DNA of 43,320 nt from Bacteroidota bacterium (GTDB taxonomy: Bacteria; Bacteroidota; Bacteroidia; AKYH767-A; OLB10), in the NCBI GenBank assembly GCA_018268195.1, contig JAFDWZ010000006.1, positions 1 through 43,320 of the forward strand, in the 5' to 3' direction. A program made the position numbers and the translations under genes. Each line of letters starts with the position of its first letter. The first letter of the stretch is position 1. This document shows positions 18,519 through 27,566 of the stretch, one piece after another. A model generated the notes under the pieces. That model saw only the letters and a list, made by a program, of their open reading frames with translations. It had not been told where the DNA came from and made no database searches.

Positions 18519-19445
18519 TCAGGTAGTTTCGGTTGTTGGCGATGATTTAGGGCGAAAAGAAGTCCGTAACAGGTGTTTTATTATTGCCATAAACCTCACC
18601 CTTCTGAAAGGGAATAACTTATCCGCTTTTATCGCTTTAGATAGGAAATATAAACCTTCGCTGTTTCTTCCTTCAAGAATGAGGTGCAATGAAATAAAGG
18701 AATAACATTCGCATTCAATAAATCTGAAATTATCGCCTGCATACTGCATGAAGTGTTTATCGGTCTGCAAATAATCGAGCAGAAACATATTTCTGTTAAT
18801 CATTTTGATGGTATCATGCGATGCCATACTTCTTTGTTCATGGTCAATAACCACATGAGTAATTTCAGGAATAAAATGTATCCTGAACCGAGATGACATA
18901 GCCAGCCATAAAGCATAATCTTCCGTTCCCGACAATACCCTGCTTTCGCAGAAAGGATATTGCAAAGCAATGTCGCGCTTAATAAAAACACCGTTACAAC
19001 TCAGCACATTACCCATCCTGATCAGCATTTCATTGATGTTGTCGCTATAGATTTTGGTGTAATCAAGTTCATCACCTTCGGTATTCTGATGATTATAATT
19101 CATGTGAAAAATCTCAGGGCTCTTAAGGCGATCAATAGCTGAAATGGCATTAGAAATATGATTTTCATAGGCCAGGTCATCGGAGTCAAAAAAATTCACA
19201 TAGTTCCCTTTTGCACATCGTGCACCGTGGTTTCTTGCATATCCGCGCTCACTGTTTTTAATTCGCTGATAGGTAACTTTGGGATGCTGGAACGTCTTAA
19301 AATAATCTTCGGTTCCGTCAGTACTGCCATCGTCCACAACAATAATTTCATAGTCATCCGTCTTCTGTTTCAGCAGCGACTGAATAGTTTTGGTAAGGAA
19401 ACCAAGCCTGTTGTAAGTAGGAATAATGACGGATATGGAAATCAT
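18519..19445 (-). CDS. Family 2 glycosyltransferase
   Basis: The 308-residue protein is a cytoplasmic GT-A fold enzyme. It opens with the family 2 signature ISVIIPTYNRLGFLTKTIQS, then IIVVDDGSTDGTEDY. The nucleotide-sugar/metal motif is DSDD (in FFDSDDLAYENH), and the acceptor-side GTEDYALWLAMS serves as the ED catalytic-base motif. No membrane helix is obvious. Such enzymes transfer a sugar to polysaccharide, LPS-like glycan or glycoprotein; donor and acceptor cannot be predicted. No other glycan genes flank it, which is unusual for this family. It is the first gene of the minus-strand run ending in the two-component genes, and is divergent from the thymidine kinase gene across about 125 bp. 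Confidence 0.93.
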   Translation of the reverse strand: MISISVIIPTYNRLGFLTKTIQSLLKQKTDDYEIIVVDDGSTDGTEDYFKTFQHPKVTYQRIKNSERGYARNHGARCAKGNYVNFFDSDDLAYENHISNAISAIDRLKSPEIFHMNYNHQNTEGDELDYTKIYSDNINEMLIRMGNVLSCNGVFIKRDIALQYPFCESRVLSGTEDYALWLAMSSRFRIHFIPEITHVVIDHEQRSMASHDTIKMINRNMFLLDYLQTDKHFMQYAGDNFRFIECECYSFISLHLILEGRNSEGLYFLSKAIKADKLFPFRRVRFMAIIKHLLRTSFRPKSSPTTETT

Positions 19446-19570
19446 GATAAAAACAGCCCGGTAAAATTACTGTATGTACATCAAAAACAATTCTGTTTAA
19501 AAAACTATTTTTAACAATCTTCGGCTTGAAGGTTATGGTGGTTTTTACATATTTTAGCAGCCCGACAATT

Positions 19571-20143
19571 ATGAACCATAGACCAACAGACGTTATAGAA
19601 AAGAAGCGAGGAGCTATTGAAGTTATCTGCGGCAGTATGTTCAGCGGAAAAACCGAAGAACTTATTCGCAGGCTGAAACGCGCCCGTATTGCACGCCTTA
19701 AAGTTGAAATTTTCAAACCCTCCGTTGACCAACGATATCACGAAACCAATGTTGTTTCACACGACTCGAATTATATTCCTTCATCTCCTGTACAATCCTC
19801 CTCGCAGATACTTTTGCTTACCAATGATGTGGATGTTGTGGGCATTGACGAAGCACAGTTTTTCGACAACGAACTTCCCAATGTATGTGTCAACCTTGCC
19901 AATCAGGGTATGCGGGTTATTGTTGCCGGTTTGGATATGGACTTTAAAGGAGTGCCCTTCGGTCCTATCCCACATTTGATGGCCATTGCCGATTTTGTTA
20001 CCAAGGTACATGCAATTTGTATGGATTGTGGCGACCTGGCTTTGTTCTCTTACCGTACCATTGCCGATGAATCACTTATTGTTTTAGGCGAAAAAGAAAG
20101 TTACATTCCACTGTGCAGAACTTGTTATAATAAGCGAAAATAA
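19571..20143 (+). CDS. tdk: Thymidine kinase (type II)
   Basis: The enzyme phosphorylates thymidine (or deoxyuridine) with ATP in the nucleotide salvage pathway. The chosen ATG at 19571 gives 190 residues, normal for bacterial type II enzymes; an upstream in-frame TTG at 19526 would add 15 unconserved residues. The P-loop is GSMFSGKT (21-28) and the Walker B/catalytic segment is GIDEAQFF. The structural zinc site is C150-x-x-C153 with C182-x-x-C185 in the lasso domain ([19 protein letters not shown]). All catalytic residues are intact. Its neighbour murF-alr runs in the same direction about 55 bp downstream but appears to have its own -7 box. Confidence 0.96.
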   Translation: MNHRPTDVIEKKRGAIEVICGSMFSGKTEELIRRLKRARIARLKVEIFKPSVDQRYHETNVVSHDSNYIPSSPVQSSSQILLLTNDVDVVGIDEAQFFDNELPNVCVNLANQGMRVIVAGLDMDFKGVPFGPIPHLMAIADFVTKVHAICMDCGDLALFSYRTIADESLIVLGEKESYIPLCRTCYNKRK

Positions 20144-20168
20144 CATTCACCGTTCAGACTATTACGGA

Positions 20169-20176
20169 TAACTTTG
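20169..20176 (+). promoter_or_regulatory. Bacteroidota -7 box (TAACTTTG) before murF-alr
   Basis: TAACTTTG is a perfect match to the TAnnTTTG element used by the Bacteroidota primary sigma factor. No TTG -33 element is present at 17-20 bases upstream. The box overlaps an in-frame TTG at 20174, which argues that translation begins at the ATG at 20198 and not at that TTG. Confidence 0.5.
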
Positions 20177-20197
20177 CATAGTTATTTTAAGTGCCAC

Positions 20198-22705
20198 ATG
20201 CAATATTCTCTTTCTGATATTTCTACAGTTATTAATGGTCAGCTGTATTTAAACGACCCCTCTTCACAACTTTTCAGGTATTTACTCACTGATAGTCGCA
20301 ACAGCGGAATGGCTGCCGAATCATTGTTTTTTGCAATCAAAGGCGACAGGCATGACGGTCATAAATTTATAGGTGACCTGATTCGCTCAGGTGTAAAGAA
20401 TTTTATTGTAAGCACCGATGTATATGAGCAACATCACGATGCCAACTTTATTAAAGTTGACAACACGCTGGATGCCTTGCAAAAAATTGCTGCTTACCAC
20501 CGTTCAAAATTTACGCTGCCTGTTATAGGCATTACCGGCAGCAACGGAAAAACAATCATCAAAGAGTGGCTTTATCAGCTTCTGCATAACGAAAATCATA
20601 TTGTAAGAAGTCCTAAGAGTTTCAATTCGCAAACGGGAGTTCCGCTTTCGGTTTGGCAGATTGAAGAAAGTCATACGCTGGCAATTTTTGAAGGTGGAAT
20701 TTCAACTCCCGGTGAAATGCAAAAACTGGAAGCCATCATAAAACCTACTATTGGCATCTTCAGTAATATTGGCGAAGCGCACAGCGAAAATTTTAGCTCT
20801 CTGGGAGAAAAAATCAATGAAAAACTCAAGCTGTTTCAACACTCCTCTACCCTGATTTATTGCCGTGATTATTCAGGCATTCATGATGCACTTACTCAAT
20901 CAGGCTATATTGAAAACGGACTGAAACCTTTTACCTGGTCGCGAAGGCTGAAAGCAGATTTGATGATTGGCAGAATAGAAAAAAAACAATCTGAAACTTC
21001 TATTCAGGCAGTATTCAACCATCAGTTTATCCGTATTACCATACCCTTTACTGATGATGCTTCCATTGAAAATGCCATACACTGCTGGGCAAGCATGTTG
21101 TTTCTCGGATATGAGCAGGACACCATCAGTAAAAGAATGGAGTTGTTAAGTCCTGTTGCCATGAGGCTGGAGATGAAACAAGGTATCAACAACTGTTCTG
21201 TAATTAACGACAGCTACAATTCCGACCTTGGTTCATTGCAGGTAGCACTGGAGTTTTTAAGCCGCTTTACGAGTCAGAAAAATTCTGCCAATGCACTGGC
21301 ACAAAACAAAAAAACAATCATCCTTTCCGATATTCTTCAAAGCGGAAAAGACGAAGCACAACTTTATTCTGAAGTAGCTGACCTTATTCACGCCAATAAA
21401 ATTGACAGGCTGATAGGGATTGGAGAATCCATCAGTAAGCAAAGCGATTTATTCAAAGTAAATAAAAGTTTCTTCCGGGATACGGATGATTTTATTCAGC
21501 AATATTCCACTGCACTTTTTGCCAATGAAGTAATCCTGTTGAAAGGTGCACGATTATTTGGTTTCGAACGAATTTCAAAACTCCTTCAGCAAAAAGGTCA
21601 TGAAACTGTTCTTGAAATAAACCTCAACGCATTAATACATAATTTCAATTACTACAAAGCACGACTGCGCCCTGAAACAAAAATGATGTGCATGGTGAAA
21701 GCATTTGCTTACGGCAGCGGCAGTTTTGAAATTGCCAATACACTTCAGTTTCACCGGGTGAATTATTTGGCAGTAGCATATACCGATGAAGGCGTTGAAT
21801 TGCGAAAGAGCGGCATACAGGTTCCCATCATGGTTATGAATCCTCAGGAGCAATCTTTTGAAAACCTCATTCAGCATAATCTCGAACCGGAGATTTACAG
21901 TTTCAGAGTGCTGAGCAAATTCAGTGAAACCGTAAAACGGGTTCGCCCTTCGGAACCAACTCCATTCCCCATTCATCTTAAATTAGATACCGGAATGCAC
22001 CGGTTGGGATTTGAACAAAATGATTTGAATGAACTTATTGTAAGATTAAAAAATAACAAACACATCAAGGTTGAATCTGTCTTTACTCATCTTGCAGGCA
22101 CTGACGAACCTACACTTGATGCATTTACTAAGGAACAGTACGACCACTTTATACAGATGGCAGATTCTCTGACTAAACATTTGCAATACGATTCGTTGCG
22201 GCATGTTTTAAACTCTTCAGGCATCAGCCGATTTCCTGAAATGCAACTGAACATGGTGCGTCTTGGCATTGGCTTGCATGGTATTGCATCATCACCTGCT
22301 GAACAACGACAGCTGCTGAATGTAGCAACACTAAAAACTACTATATCGCAAATACGCACTGTAAAAAAAGGCGATACCATTGGCTACAGCCGCAGAGGAA
22401 AAGTGGAGCACGATAAAATTATTGCAACCATAGGAATTGGTTATGCAGATGGCATAAGCCGAAGAATGGGTAATGGCAATGTAAGTTTTGAAGTGAACGG
22501 CAGACAAGCTCCTACCATTGGAAACATTTGTATGGATATGTGTATGCTCGACATTACAAACTGTCAGGCGCGCGAAGGCGATGAAGTAATAATTTTCGGT
22601 AACAGCCAACCTGTTTCAGAGCTTGCGAAAAAAACAGATACTATTCCTTATGAAATTTTATCTACCATTTCGCAACGCGTAAAAAGAATTTACTATCAGG
22701 AGTAG
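20198..22705 (+). CDS. murF-alr: Bifunctional MurF (UDP-MurNAc-tripeptide:D-Ala-D-Ala ligase) / alanine racemase fusion
   Basis: The N-terminal half (about 1-460) is a Mur ligase: ATP loop GITGSNGKT (GSNGKT at 114-119), SFNSQTGVPLS, and central and C-terminal Mur motifs such as INDSYNSDLGS. The C-terminal half (about 465-835) is an alanine racemase with PLP lysine K501 in MVKAFAYGSG, catalytic Tyr749 in IGYADGISRRMGNG, and GNICMDMCMLD. Both active sites look intact, so one polypeptide would make D-Ala and help add D-Ala-D-Ala to the peptidoglycan precursor. This fusion is standard in Bacteroidota. The ATG at 20198 was chosen because an upstream TTG overlaps a promoter box and would add eight unconserved residues. 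The stop codon is 3 bp from the convergent metallophosphoesterase stop. Confidence 0.96.
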   Translation: MQYSLSDISTVINGQLYLNDPSSQLFRYLLTDSRNSGMAAESLFFAIKGDRHDGHKFIGDLIRSGVKNFIVSTDVYEQHHDANFIKVDNTLDALQKIAAYHRSKFTLPVIGITGSNGKTIIKEWLYQLLHNENHIVRSPKSFNSQTGVPLSVWQIEESHTLAIFEGGISTPGEMQKLEAIIKPTIGIFSNIGEAHSENFSSLGEKINEKLKLFQHSSTLIYCRDYSGIHDALTQSGYIENGLKPFTWSRRLKADLMIGRIEKKQSETSIQAVFNHQFIRITIPFTDDASIENAIHCWASMLFLGYEQDTISKRMELLSPVAMRLEMKQGINNCSVINDSYNSDLGSLQVALEFLSRFTSQKNSANALAQNKKTIILSDILQSGKDEAQLYSEVADLIHANKIDRLIGIGESISKQSDLFKVNKSFFRDTDDFIQQYSTALFANEVILLKGARLFGFERISKLLQQKGHETVLEINLNALIHNFNYYKARLRPETKMMCMVKAFAYGSGSFEIANTLQFHRVNYLAVAYTDEGVELRKSGIQVPIMVMNPQEQSFENLIQHNLEPEIYSFRVLSKFSETVKRVRPSEPTPFPIHLKLDTGMHRLGFEQNDLNELIVRLKNNKHIKVESVFTHLAGTDEPTLDAFTKEQYDHFIQMADSLTKHLQYDSLRHVLNSSGISRFPEMQLNMVRLGIGLHGIASSPAEQRQLLNVATLKTTISQIRTVKKGDTIGYSRRGKVEHDKIIATIGIGYADGISRRMGNGNVSFEVNGRQAPTIGNICMDMCMLDITNCQAREGDEVIIFGNSQPVSELAKKTDTIPYEILSTISQRVKRIYYQE

Positions 22706-22708
22706 TGA

Positions 22709-23977
22709 TTACGCTTTAGTCAGCTCCAGCAAGGTAATCTCAGGAAGTATTCCTACTCTGCCCGGATAACCCAAATATCCAAGACCGCGATTTACATAGA
22801 GGAACTGATTGGCATTACCACTGTAGAGGTCAGCCCATTCTTTATAAACATACTGTACCGGGCTCCACTTAAATTTGAGAGCAGGAATTTCTACACCAAA
22901 CTGAAAACCGTGTGTATGACCCGACAGGGTAAGATGAATGTCTTTTTGATAATTCAATACTTCTGCTCGCCAGTGCGAAGGGTCGTGAGAGAGCAACACA
23001 TTTACGGGAGCAAAATCCATTCCTTGTATTGCTTTCTGCAGATTGCCATATTTCGGGAAATGAAGATGTGTGCTCCAGTTTTGCACACCAATAATACCCA
23101 TACGTTGATTATTGCGTTCAATAAAAGTATGTTCATCTAACAGCAACTTCCATCCCAACTGTTTATGAATGTCTTTTAATTGCTGCAGATTATCGGCTTT
23201 TGCTTGAACAGAAGGCCATGAAACATAATCCCCATAATCATGATTTCCGAGAATAGAATAAACTCCATAAGGCGCAGTCAACTGTTTTAGATTGTCCATG
23301 TGTGGCACGGCTTCGTCTGACCTGTCATTCACCAAATCACCTGTGAAAAAAATCACATCTGCATTCAATGAATTTACAAGGGCAACAGCATCTTTAGTAG
23401 GTTGGGTATCGAAAAAACTACCCGTATGAATATCTGATATCTGTGCAATTTTAAATCCTTCAAATTCCTTCGGAAGATTTTTAATACGAATCTTTCTTCT
23501 TTTTATCTGATAATCGTACTTGCCTTTTACCATACCATAAATGAGTGATAAAAAAGGAATGGCCGAAATAAAAAGGCCTAATCGCACTATGAATTGTGAG
23601 CGCGAAATACCTGCGGCAGGTTCTGAAGTAGCAGTTACTAATGTTGCACTATTATGATTTTGAAAATATGAATAACCCCATCTAACGGCTCTCCCTAAGT
23701 CATCTGCCAAAAGAAAAATAAGCACAAACAGTTTACTAATAAAAAACAATACTATGAAAGCAAAACTATAAACCCGTACTACCTTAGGCCAACTATGCCA
23801 ATCGGTCAGAGTGCTGCTGAATATTATCAGCAGTGTAATGGCAGTGATACTCCAGTAAATAAAATAAACAACTCTGGTGGTAGGCAATGACAAATCGCGT
23901 GTAACCAAACGTATGGCTTGAAAAACATACCAGTCGAGCAATAAAATAACGCCCGTAAATATTAAAATTCGTAACAT
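22709..23977 (-). CDS. Membrane-anchored calcineurin-like metallophosphoesterase (YkuE-type)
   Basis: About four hydrophobic helices in residues 1-160 (for example ILIFTGVILLLDWYVFQAI, IVLFFISKLFVLIFLL, LFISAIPFLSLIYGMV) precede a catalytic domain. The metal-binding motifs are all present in order: ISDIHTG (D-x-H), FFTGDLVND (GD), LGNHDYGDY (GNHD), LLSHDP and LSGHTHGFQFG (GH-x-H). This is the YkuE-like, UDP-2,3-diacylglucosamine-hydrolase-related branch of binuclear metallophosphatases. Substrates in this branch are lipid or phosphoester compounds at the membrane; the exact one is unknown. It is convergent with murF-alr and divergent from the DUF255 gene. Confidence 0.92.
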   Translation of the reverse strand: MLRILIFTGVILLLDWYVFQAIRLVTRDLSLPTTRVVYFIYWSITAITLLIIFSSTLTDWHSWPKVVRVYSFAFIVLFFISKLFVLIFLLADDLGRAVRWGYSYFQNHNSATLVTATSEPAAGISRSQFIVRLGLFISAIPFLSLIYGMVKGKYDYQIKRRKIRIKNLPKEFEGFKIAQISDIHTGSFFDTQPTKDAVALVNSLNADVIFFTGDLVNDRSDEAVPHMDNLKQLTAPYGVYSILGNHDYGDYVSWPSVQAKADNLQQLKDIHKQLGWKLLLDEHTFIERNNQRMGIIGVQNWSTHLHFPKYGNLQKAIQGMDFAPVNVLLSHDPSHWRAEVLNYQKDIHLTLSGHTHGFQFGVEIPALKFKWSPVQYVYKEWADLYSGNANQFLYVNRGLGYLGYPGRVGILPEITLLELTKA

Positions 23978-23994
23978 CCTTATTTAAAGCGGAA

Positions 23995-24002
23995 CAAAGG
24001 TA
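23995..24002 (-). promoter_or_regulatory. -7 box (TACCTTTG on minus strand) for the metallophosphoesterase gene
   Basis: The minus strand reads TACCTTTG, a perfect TAnnTTTG match, 18 bases before the ATG. No clear TTG element lies at the usual -33 spacing. It would give a very short leader. Confidence 0.42.
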
Positions 24003-24073
24003 GTCTATTAAAGTTTTTTAATGCATTAATTTTATAAATTCTATGATGAGTAAAAACTTAATTAACTCTTCTA

Positions 24074-24081
24074 TATTTTTG
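24074..24081 (+). promoter_or_regulatory. -7 box (TATTTTTG) immediately before the DUF255 gene
   Basis: TATTTTTG fits TAnnTTTG but lies only 4 bases before the ATG at 24086. Transcription from it would start at or just after the start codon, giving a leaderless message or implying the box is accidental. No -33 element is visible, and the region is AT-rich, so chance matches are likely. Confidence 0.25.
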
Positions 24082-24085
24082 AATT

Positions 24086-26131
24086 ATGAATATTCAGAAA
24101 AACCAACCCAATGCTTTAATCAGCGAAAAAAGCCTTTATCTGCAACAGCATGCACATAATCCTGTGCTATGGATGCCGTGGGGCGAGGTCGCATTTGATA
24201 AAGCAAAACAAGAAGGCAAACTATTGCTGATAAGCATAGGCTATTCAAGCTGCCACTGGTGTCATGTCATGGAAGAAGAGAGTTTCAATGATGCCGTTAC
24301 CGCTGAAGTGATGAATAAAAATTTTGTATGCGTAAAAGTTGACCGCGAGGAACGACCCGACATTGATGCCGTGTACATGAGTGCCGTGCAATTAATGACA
24401 GGTCATGGCGGATGGCCGCTAAATTGTTTTGTACTACCTGACGGCAGACCGATTTATGGTGGAACTTATTTTCGTAATGCAGACTGGAATAACATTCTTT
24501 CACAGCTATCCTCCATGTATAAGAAAGAACCAGGAAAATTTTATGCTTATGCTGAAAATCTGAAATCCGGTATGATGAAGCTTGAAACCGAGCGAGCTCC
24601 AAAATCCTTTGACAGAGATTCACTGCACACCGTGGTGACAAATTGGAAAAAATTATTTGACCCAATTCATGGGGGACCTAACAGAGCACCCAAATTTCCG
24701 ATGCCTGAAAACCTGATGTTTCTGATGCGATATGGATGGCTTCATAACGATAAACAGATTCTTGACCATTGCAGGCTCACACTTACTCAGATGAGCCGTG
24801 GCGGTATTCACGACCAACTTGCAGGAGGGTTTGCCCGTTACTCCGTGGATGCCTTCTGGAAAGTACCGCATTTTGAAAAAATGTTGTATGACAATGCACA
24901 GCTGCTTTCAGCATATTGTTTGGCTTATAATATTTTTAAGGATGAATATTTTAAAAATATCATCGTGTCAACTGTTGAATTTTTACAAAGAGAAATGATG
25001 GATGCAACGGGATATTTTTACAGTGCCATAGATGCCGATGTGGATGGCGAGGAGGGAAAATATTACACATGGGAAAAGCATGAAATAAAAAATATGCTGT
25101 TTGACAATCCTCTTCAATCGAAAAATATTTCTGTTGCCGACTTGGTTTGCGACTATTTTTCTGTAAATGAAAATGAAATAACTGCAGAAGGAAATTATGT
25201 GCTGAACCGATTTGCTGACGAAAAAGAAATTCTCAATAAATACCATCTCACAGATGATGAGTTCAACCTGATTATCTCCTCTGCTGTGAAACAAATGCTG
25301 CAATACCGAAGTAAACGCAAACCTCCTGTAACCGATAAAAAATTACTTACTTCATGGAATGCTTTAACGATTTACGCATTGGCAGAGTGTGCAGAAGTAC
25401 TAAACAATGAACATTATTTTAAACTTGCCGTGCAGGCAATGTCTTTTATTGAAAACAACTTGTTCAACAACGAGGTAGATTTATTACATTCCAATAATGC
25501 ATCTGAGGATTACAACCTTCATCTGGAAGATTATGCAAACATCATTGCTGCCTACATCAGGCTGTACGAACACACCTGGGAAGAAACCAACCTGTTAAAA
25601 GCCCGGAAATTGCTGCAGCACACAAATAAATTATTCTCACATGAGGATGGAGTGTTTTATTATGCAGATGCCGGAAGAGATAAGAGATTATTTGTTCGCA
25701 AAACGGATGTAGAAGATAACGTTACACCCTCCGGCAATTCAGTCATGGCAAACAATTTATTCCTCTTGGGAAAATATTTTGATCATCAGGAAATGATTGA
25801 TCGGTCGCAAAAAATGGTTGAACGACTGACCGAAGAAATAATGGCTTATGGTGGCGCCTACGCCAACTGGGCAAACCTCATGATTCGTACATCGCATCCA
25901 TTTTATGAAGTTGTTTTCACCGGAGAAAAATCTTGTGAAAACAATAGCGATTTTAAGAGTAAGGTATTTGCAAACTACCTCACTGCGCGTTATAAAAAAG
26001 ATTCGCTGCTTCCGCTTGCCCGTACTCAGACTGATGATGATTCCTACATTTATATTTGTCGAAATAATTCATGTTTACTCCCTGTAAAAAGTGTGGACGA
26101 TGCAATTGAATTAATCTTTAAAGAAAAATAA
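24086..26131 (+). CDS. DUF255 thioredoxin-fold / six-hairpin protein (YyaL, SPATA20-like)
   Basis: The 681-residue protein has the full family length. The N-terminal thioredoxin-like domain carries [13 protein letters not shown], a CxxC-type motif, then [12 protein letters not shown] and [23 protein letters not shown]. The rest is an alpha/alpha toroid resembling N-acylglucosamine epimerase and glycosidase folds, with [34 protein letters not shown] and [14 protein letters not shown]. It has no signal peptide, so it is cytoplasmic. The family is widespread, but its reaction is not established; a redox or carbohydrate-related role is usually proposed. Its stop codon overlaps the apparent start of the small lipoprotein gene downstream, so the two are likely cotranslated. 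Confidence 0.93.
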   Translation: MNIQKNQPNALISEKSLYLQQHAHNPVLWMPWGEVAFDKAKQEGKLLLISIGYSSCHWCHVMEEESFNDAVTAEVMNKNFVCVKVDREERPDIDAVYMSAVQLMTGHGGWPLNCFVLPDGRPIYGGTYFRNADWNNILSQLSSMYKKEPGKFYAYAENLKSGMMKLETERAPKSFDRDSLHTVVTNWKKLFDPIHGGPNRAPKFPMPENLMFLMRYGWLHNDKQILDHCRLTLTQMSRGGIHDQLAGGFARYSVDAFWKVPHFEKMLYDNAQLLSAYCLAYNIFKDEYFKNIIVSTVEFLQREMMDATGYFYSAIDADVDGEEGKYYTWEKHEIKNMLFDNPLQSKNISVADLVCDYFSVNENEITAEGNYVLNRFADEKEILNKYHLTDDEFNLIISSAVKQMLQYRSKRKPPVTDKKLLTSWNALTIYALAECAEVLNNEHYFKLAVQAMSFIENNLFNNEVDLLHSNNASEDYNLHLEDYANIIAAYIRLYEHTWEETNLLKARKLLQHTNKLFSHEDGVFYYADAGRDKRLFVRKTDVEDNVTPSGNSVMANNLFLLGKYFDHQEMIDRSQKMVERLTEEIMAYGGAYANWANLMIRTSHPFYEVVFTGEKSCENNSDFKSKVFANYLTARYKKDSLLPLARTQTDDDSYIYICRNNSCLLPVKSVDDAIELIFKEK

Positions 26132-26574
26132 AATCAAACGTCATCAGAAAATCTGTTTACATACTTCTCCTCTTAAGCCTGATGCTATCTTCCTGCGGAA
26201 AATGGTTTATCAATAAATACGATAAGAAAGGCAACAGGAAAGGGCTATGGAAACATTATTGGGATGAAGAAAAACACATTCAGCGCAAAGGACACTATAA
26301 GCATGGGGAGGAAATAAGAACCTGGAAATATTATGACCTAAACGGTGATTTGGTTAAAAAAGAAAAATACAACAAAAACCGCGATACTATTTTAATAAAG
26401 AATTATTATCCTGAGGGTAAAACTGAAAGCATTGGTAAAGCCTGTCTTGTGATTGAAAATGACAGCACATTACATTTTTACTGGACGGGAATATGGAAAT
26501 TTTATAACCGTGATGGCTCTCTTAACCACACTGAGTTATATGACCGGGGAAGAAAAGTAAAGAGTCAGCAGTAA
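26128..26574 (+). CDS. Small lipoprotein with YwqK/MORN-like repeats, apparent ATA start
   Basis: From the in-frame ATG at 26182 the protein would start MLSSCGKW, which has a lipobox but no hydrophobic stretch. Reading upstream in the same frame gives a complete lipoprotein signal, [19 protein letters not shown] then SSC, back to a stop at 26119-26121. That extension contains no ATG, GTG or TTG. The only initiator-like codon in a sensible place is ATA at 26128, which overlaps the DUF255 stop as ATAA, the same geometry as the common ATGA coupling. The mature part has [32 protein letters not shown] and [17 protein letters not shown], the pattern of YwqK-type antitoxin/MORN-like repeat proteins. 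Function is unknown. A sequencing error or G-to-A change at the start codon is the alternative. Confidence 0.75.
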   Translation: MKSNVIRKSVYILLLLSLMLSSCGKWFINKYDKKGNRKGLWKHYWDEEKHIQRKGHYKHGEEIRTWKYYDLNGDLVKKEKYNKNRDTILIKNYYPEGKTESIGKACLVIENDSTLHFYWTGIWKFYNRDGSLNHTELYDRGRKVKSQQ

Positions 26575-26587
26575 AAGAAACTGTCAT

Positions 26588-27079
26588 TTATGAGCATAAC
26601 TCCATTTTGTAATGAGGAATATCTGCTTCGTAAAACAGCTCTCCGGCAATTTTAAATCCGGCTTTTTCATAGAAACGAACCGTAGTGGTTTGTGCATGCA
26701 AATACACTCTCTTTCCTGCAGGAACTACATCAGCAAGAATTCTTTCAACCAGCATTTTTCCGATACCACTGTTTCGGAATTCTTTTAACACACTAAAACG
26801 TTCCAGCTTAATACCATGCTCGGTTTCGCGCCAACGGGCAGTGCCTGCAGCTTTATTCTTATAATAAGCAAGATAATGCTGACTGTGATTTTCATGGGTG
26901 TCAAACTCAATCATTGGATCAATGTGTTGCTCCACCACAAAAACTCTTCGTCTGATTTCATGAACCAGCTCAGCAATATGTTTTTCATTATAATTAATCG
27001 GGAACACATCCATGAGTGGCCCATTTTGCGTAGGATTTTCTTTAGTAATTGCGGTCATTTTAATTATTTCTTCGGTCAT
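26588..27079 (-). CDS. GNAT family N-acetyltransferase
   Basis: This 163-residue protein has the GNAT core. LERFSVLKEFRNSGIGKMLV holds the acetyl-CoA pyrophosphate-binding R-x-x-G-x-G segment (RNSGIG), preceded by GTARWRETEHG and followed by VYLHAQTTTVRFYEKAGFK. The closing FYEKAGF is typical of the ElaA/YjdJ-like branch. The N-terminus (VFVVEQHIDPMIEFD) also fits ElaA-like proteins. The acyl acceptor is unknown. It is convergent with the small lipoprotein gene (13 bp apart) and stands alone upstream. M8 is an alternative start. Confidence 0.9.
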   Translation of the reverse strand: MTEEIIKMTAITKENPTQNGPLMDVFPINYNEKHIAELVHEIRRRVFVVEQHIDPMIEFDTHENHSQHYLAYYKNKAAGTARWRETEHGIKLERFSVLKEFRNSGIGKMLVERILADVVPAGKRVYLHAQTTTVRFYEKAGFKIAGELFYEADIPHYKMELCS

Positions 27080-27566
27080 AAAAGTAAAAATTATATTAAT
27101 ATTATTAATTTTCTTAGGTTTAAATTTTCACTATTGGGTGTGAGTAAATTATTCTTGTCTGTTTTAATATGTCACCTGTGCATTGTCATTTTTATTTCTG
27201 TCACTTATGTTTTGCATTTACCGTGCCATCATTAATTTATTTATGCCGAAAGCAAAAATTATAAAAAATTCCATGTAAGGTGTCGGTTTTATTTCACAGT
27301 TATTACCTGAAGCTGGGTAAATTTACCTGTATTGTACACACTTGTTCCAATAACATTTCAAGTATCACTCTCTCCATTCAATTATTTAGAAAAACGATTT
27401 TCCGATGTAAGATTTTTGCTGTTTTTGCTTAAAAAAAATTTTAAATGGGTTATCGGCAAACCGGCATTTCCCAAAAACATCAAATGTGAGAATAACTTTT
27501 TTGGATTAACTTAACCACAGCAAACGGAAGTAACTATGGCCTGATAAAAACAATCGCACTGAATAT
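27080..27566. other. Non-coding AT-rich stretch between GNAT and DUF58 genes
   Basis: This 487-bp stretch holds no convincing coding region; the one ORF of 60 codons has no conserved pattern. I see no strong hairpin with a T run and no perfect TAnnTTTG box on the strand facing the GNAT gene. Runs of A and T dominate. The GNAT promoter must lie here but is not identifiable. Confidence 0.6.

Noticed and set aside
19482..19517. Possible promoter for the glycosyltransferase-to-hybrid-kinase run (TGTTTTTG on the minus strand)
   Set aside because: The box has a mismatch at a key position and the nearest TTG is about 25 bases away, too far for a normal spacer.
27332..27514. A 60-codon plus-strand ORF between the GNAT and DUF58 genes
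   Set aside because: It has no conserved pattern and lies in AT-rich DNA where such ORFs arise by chance.
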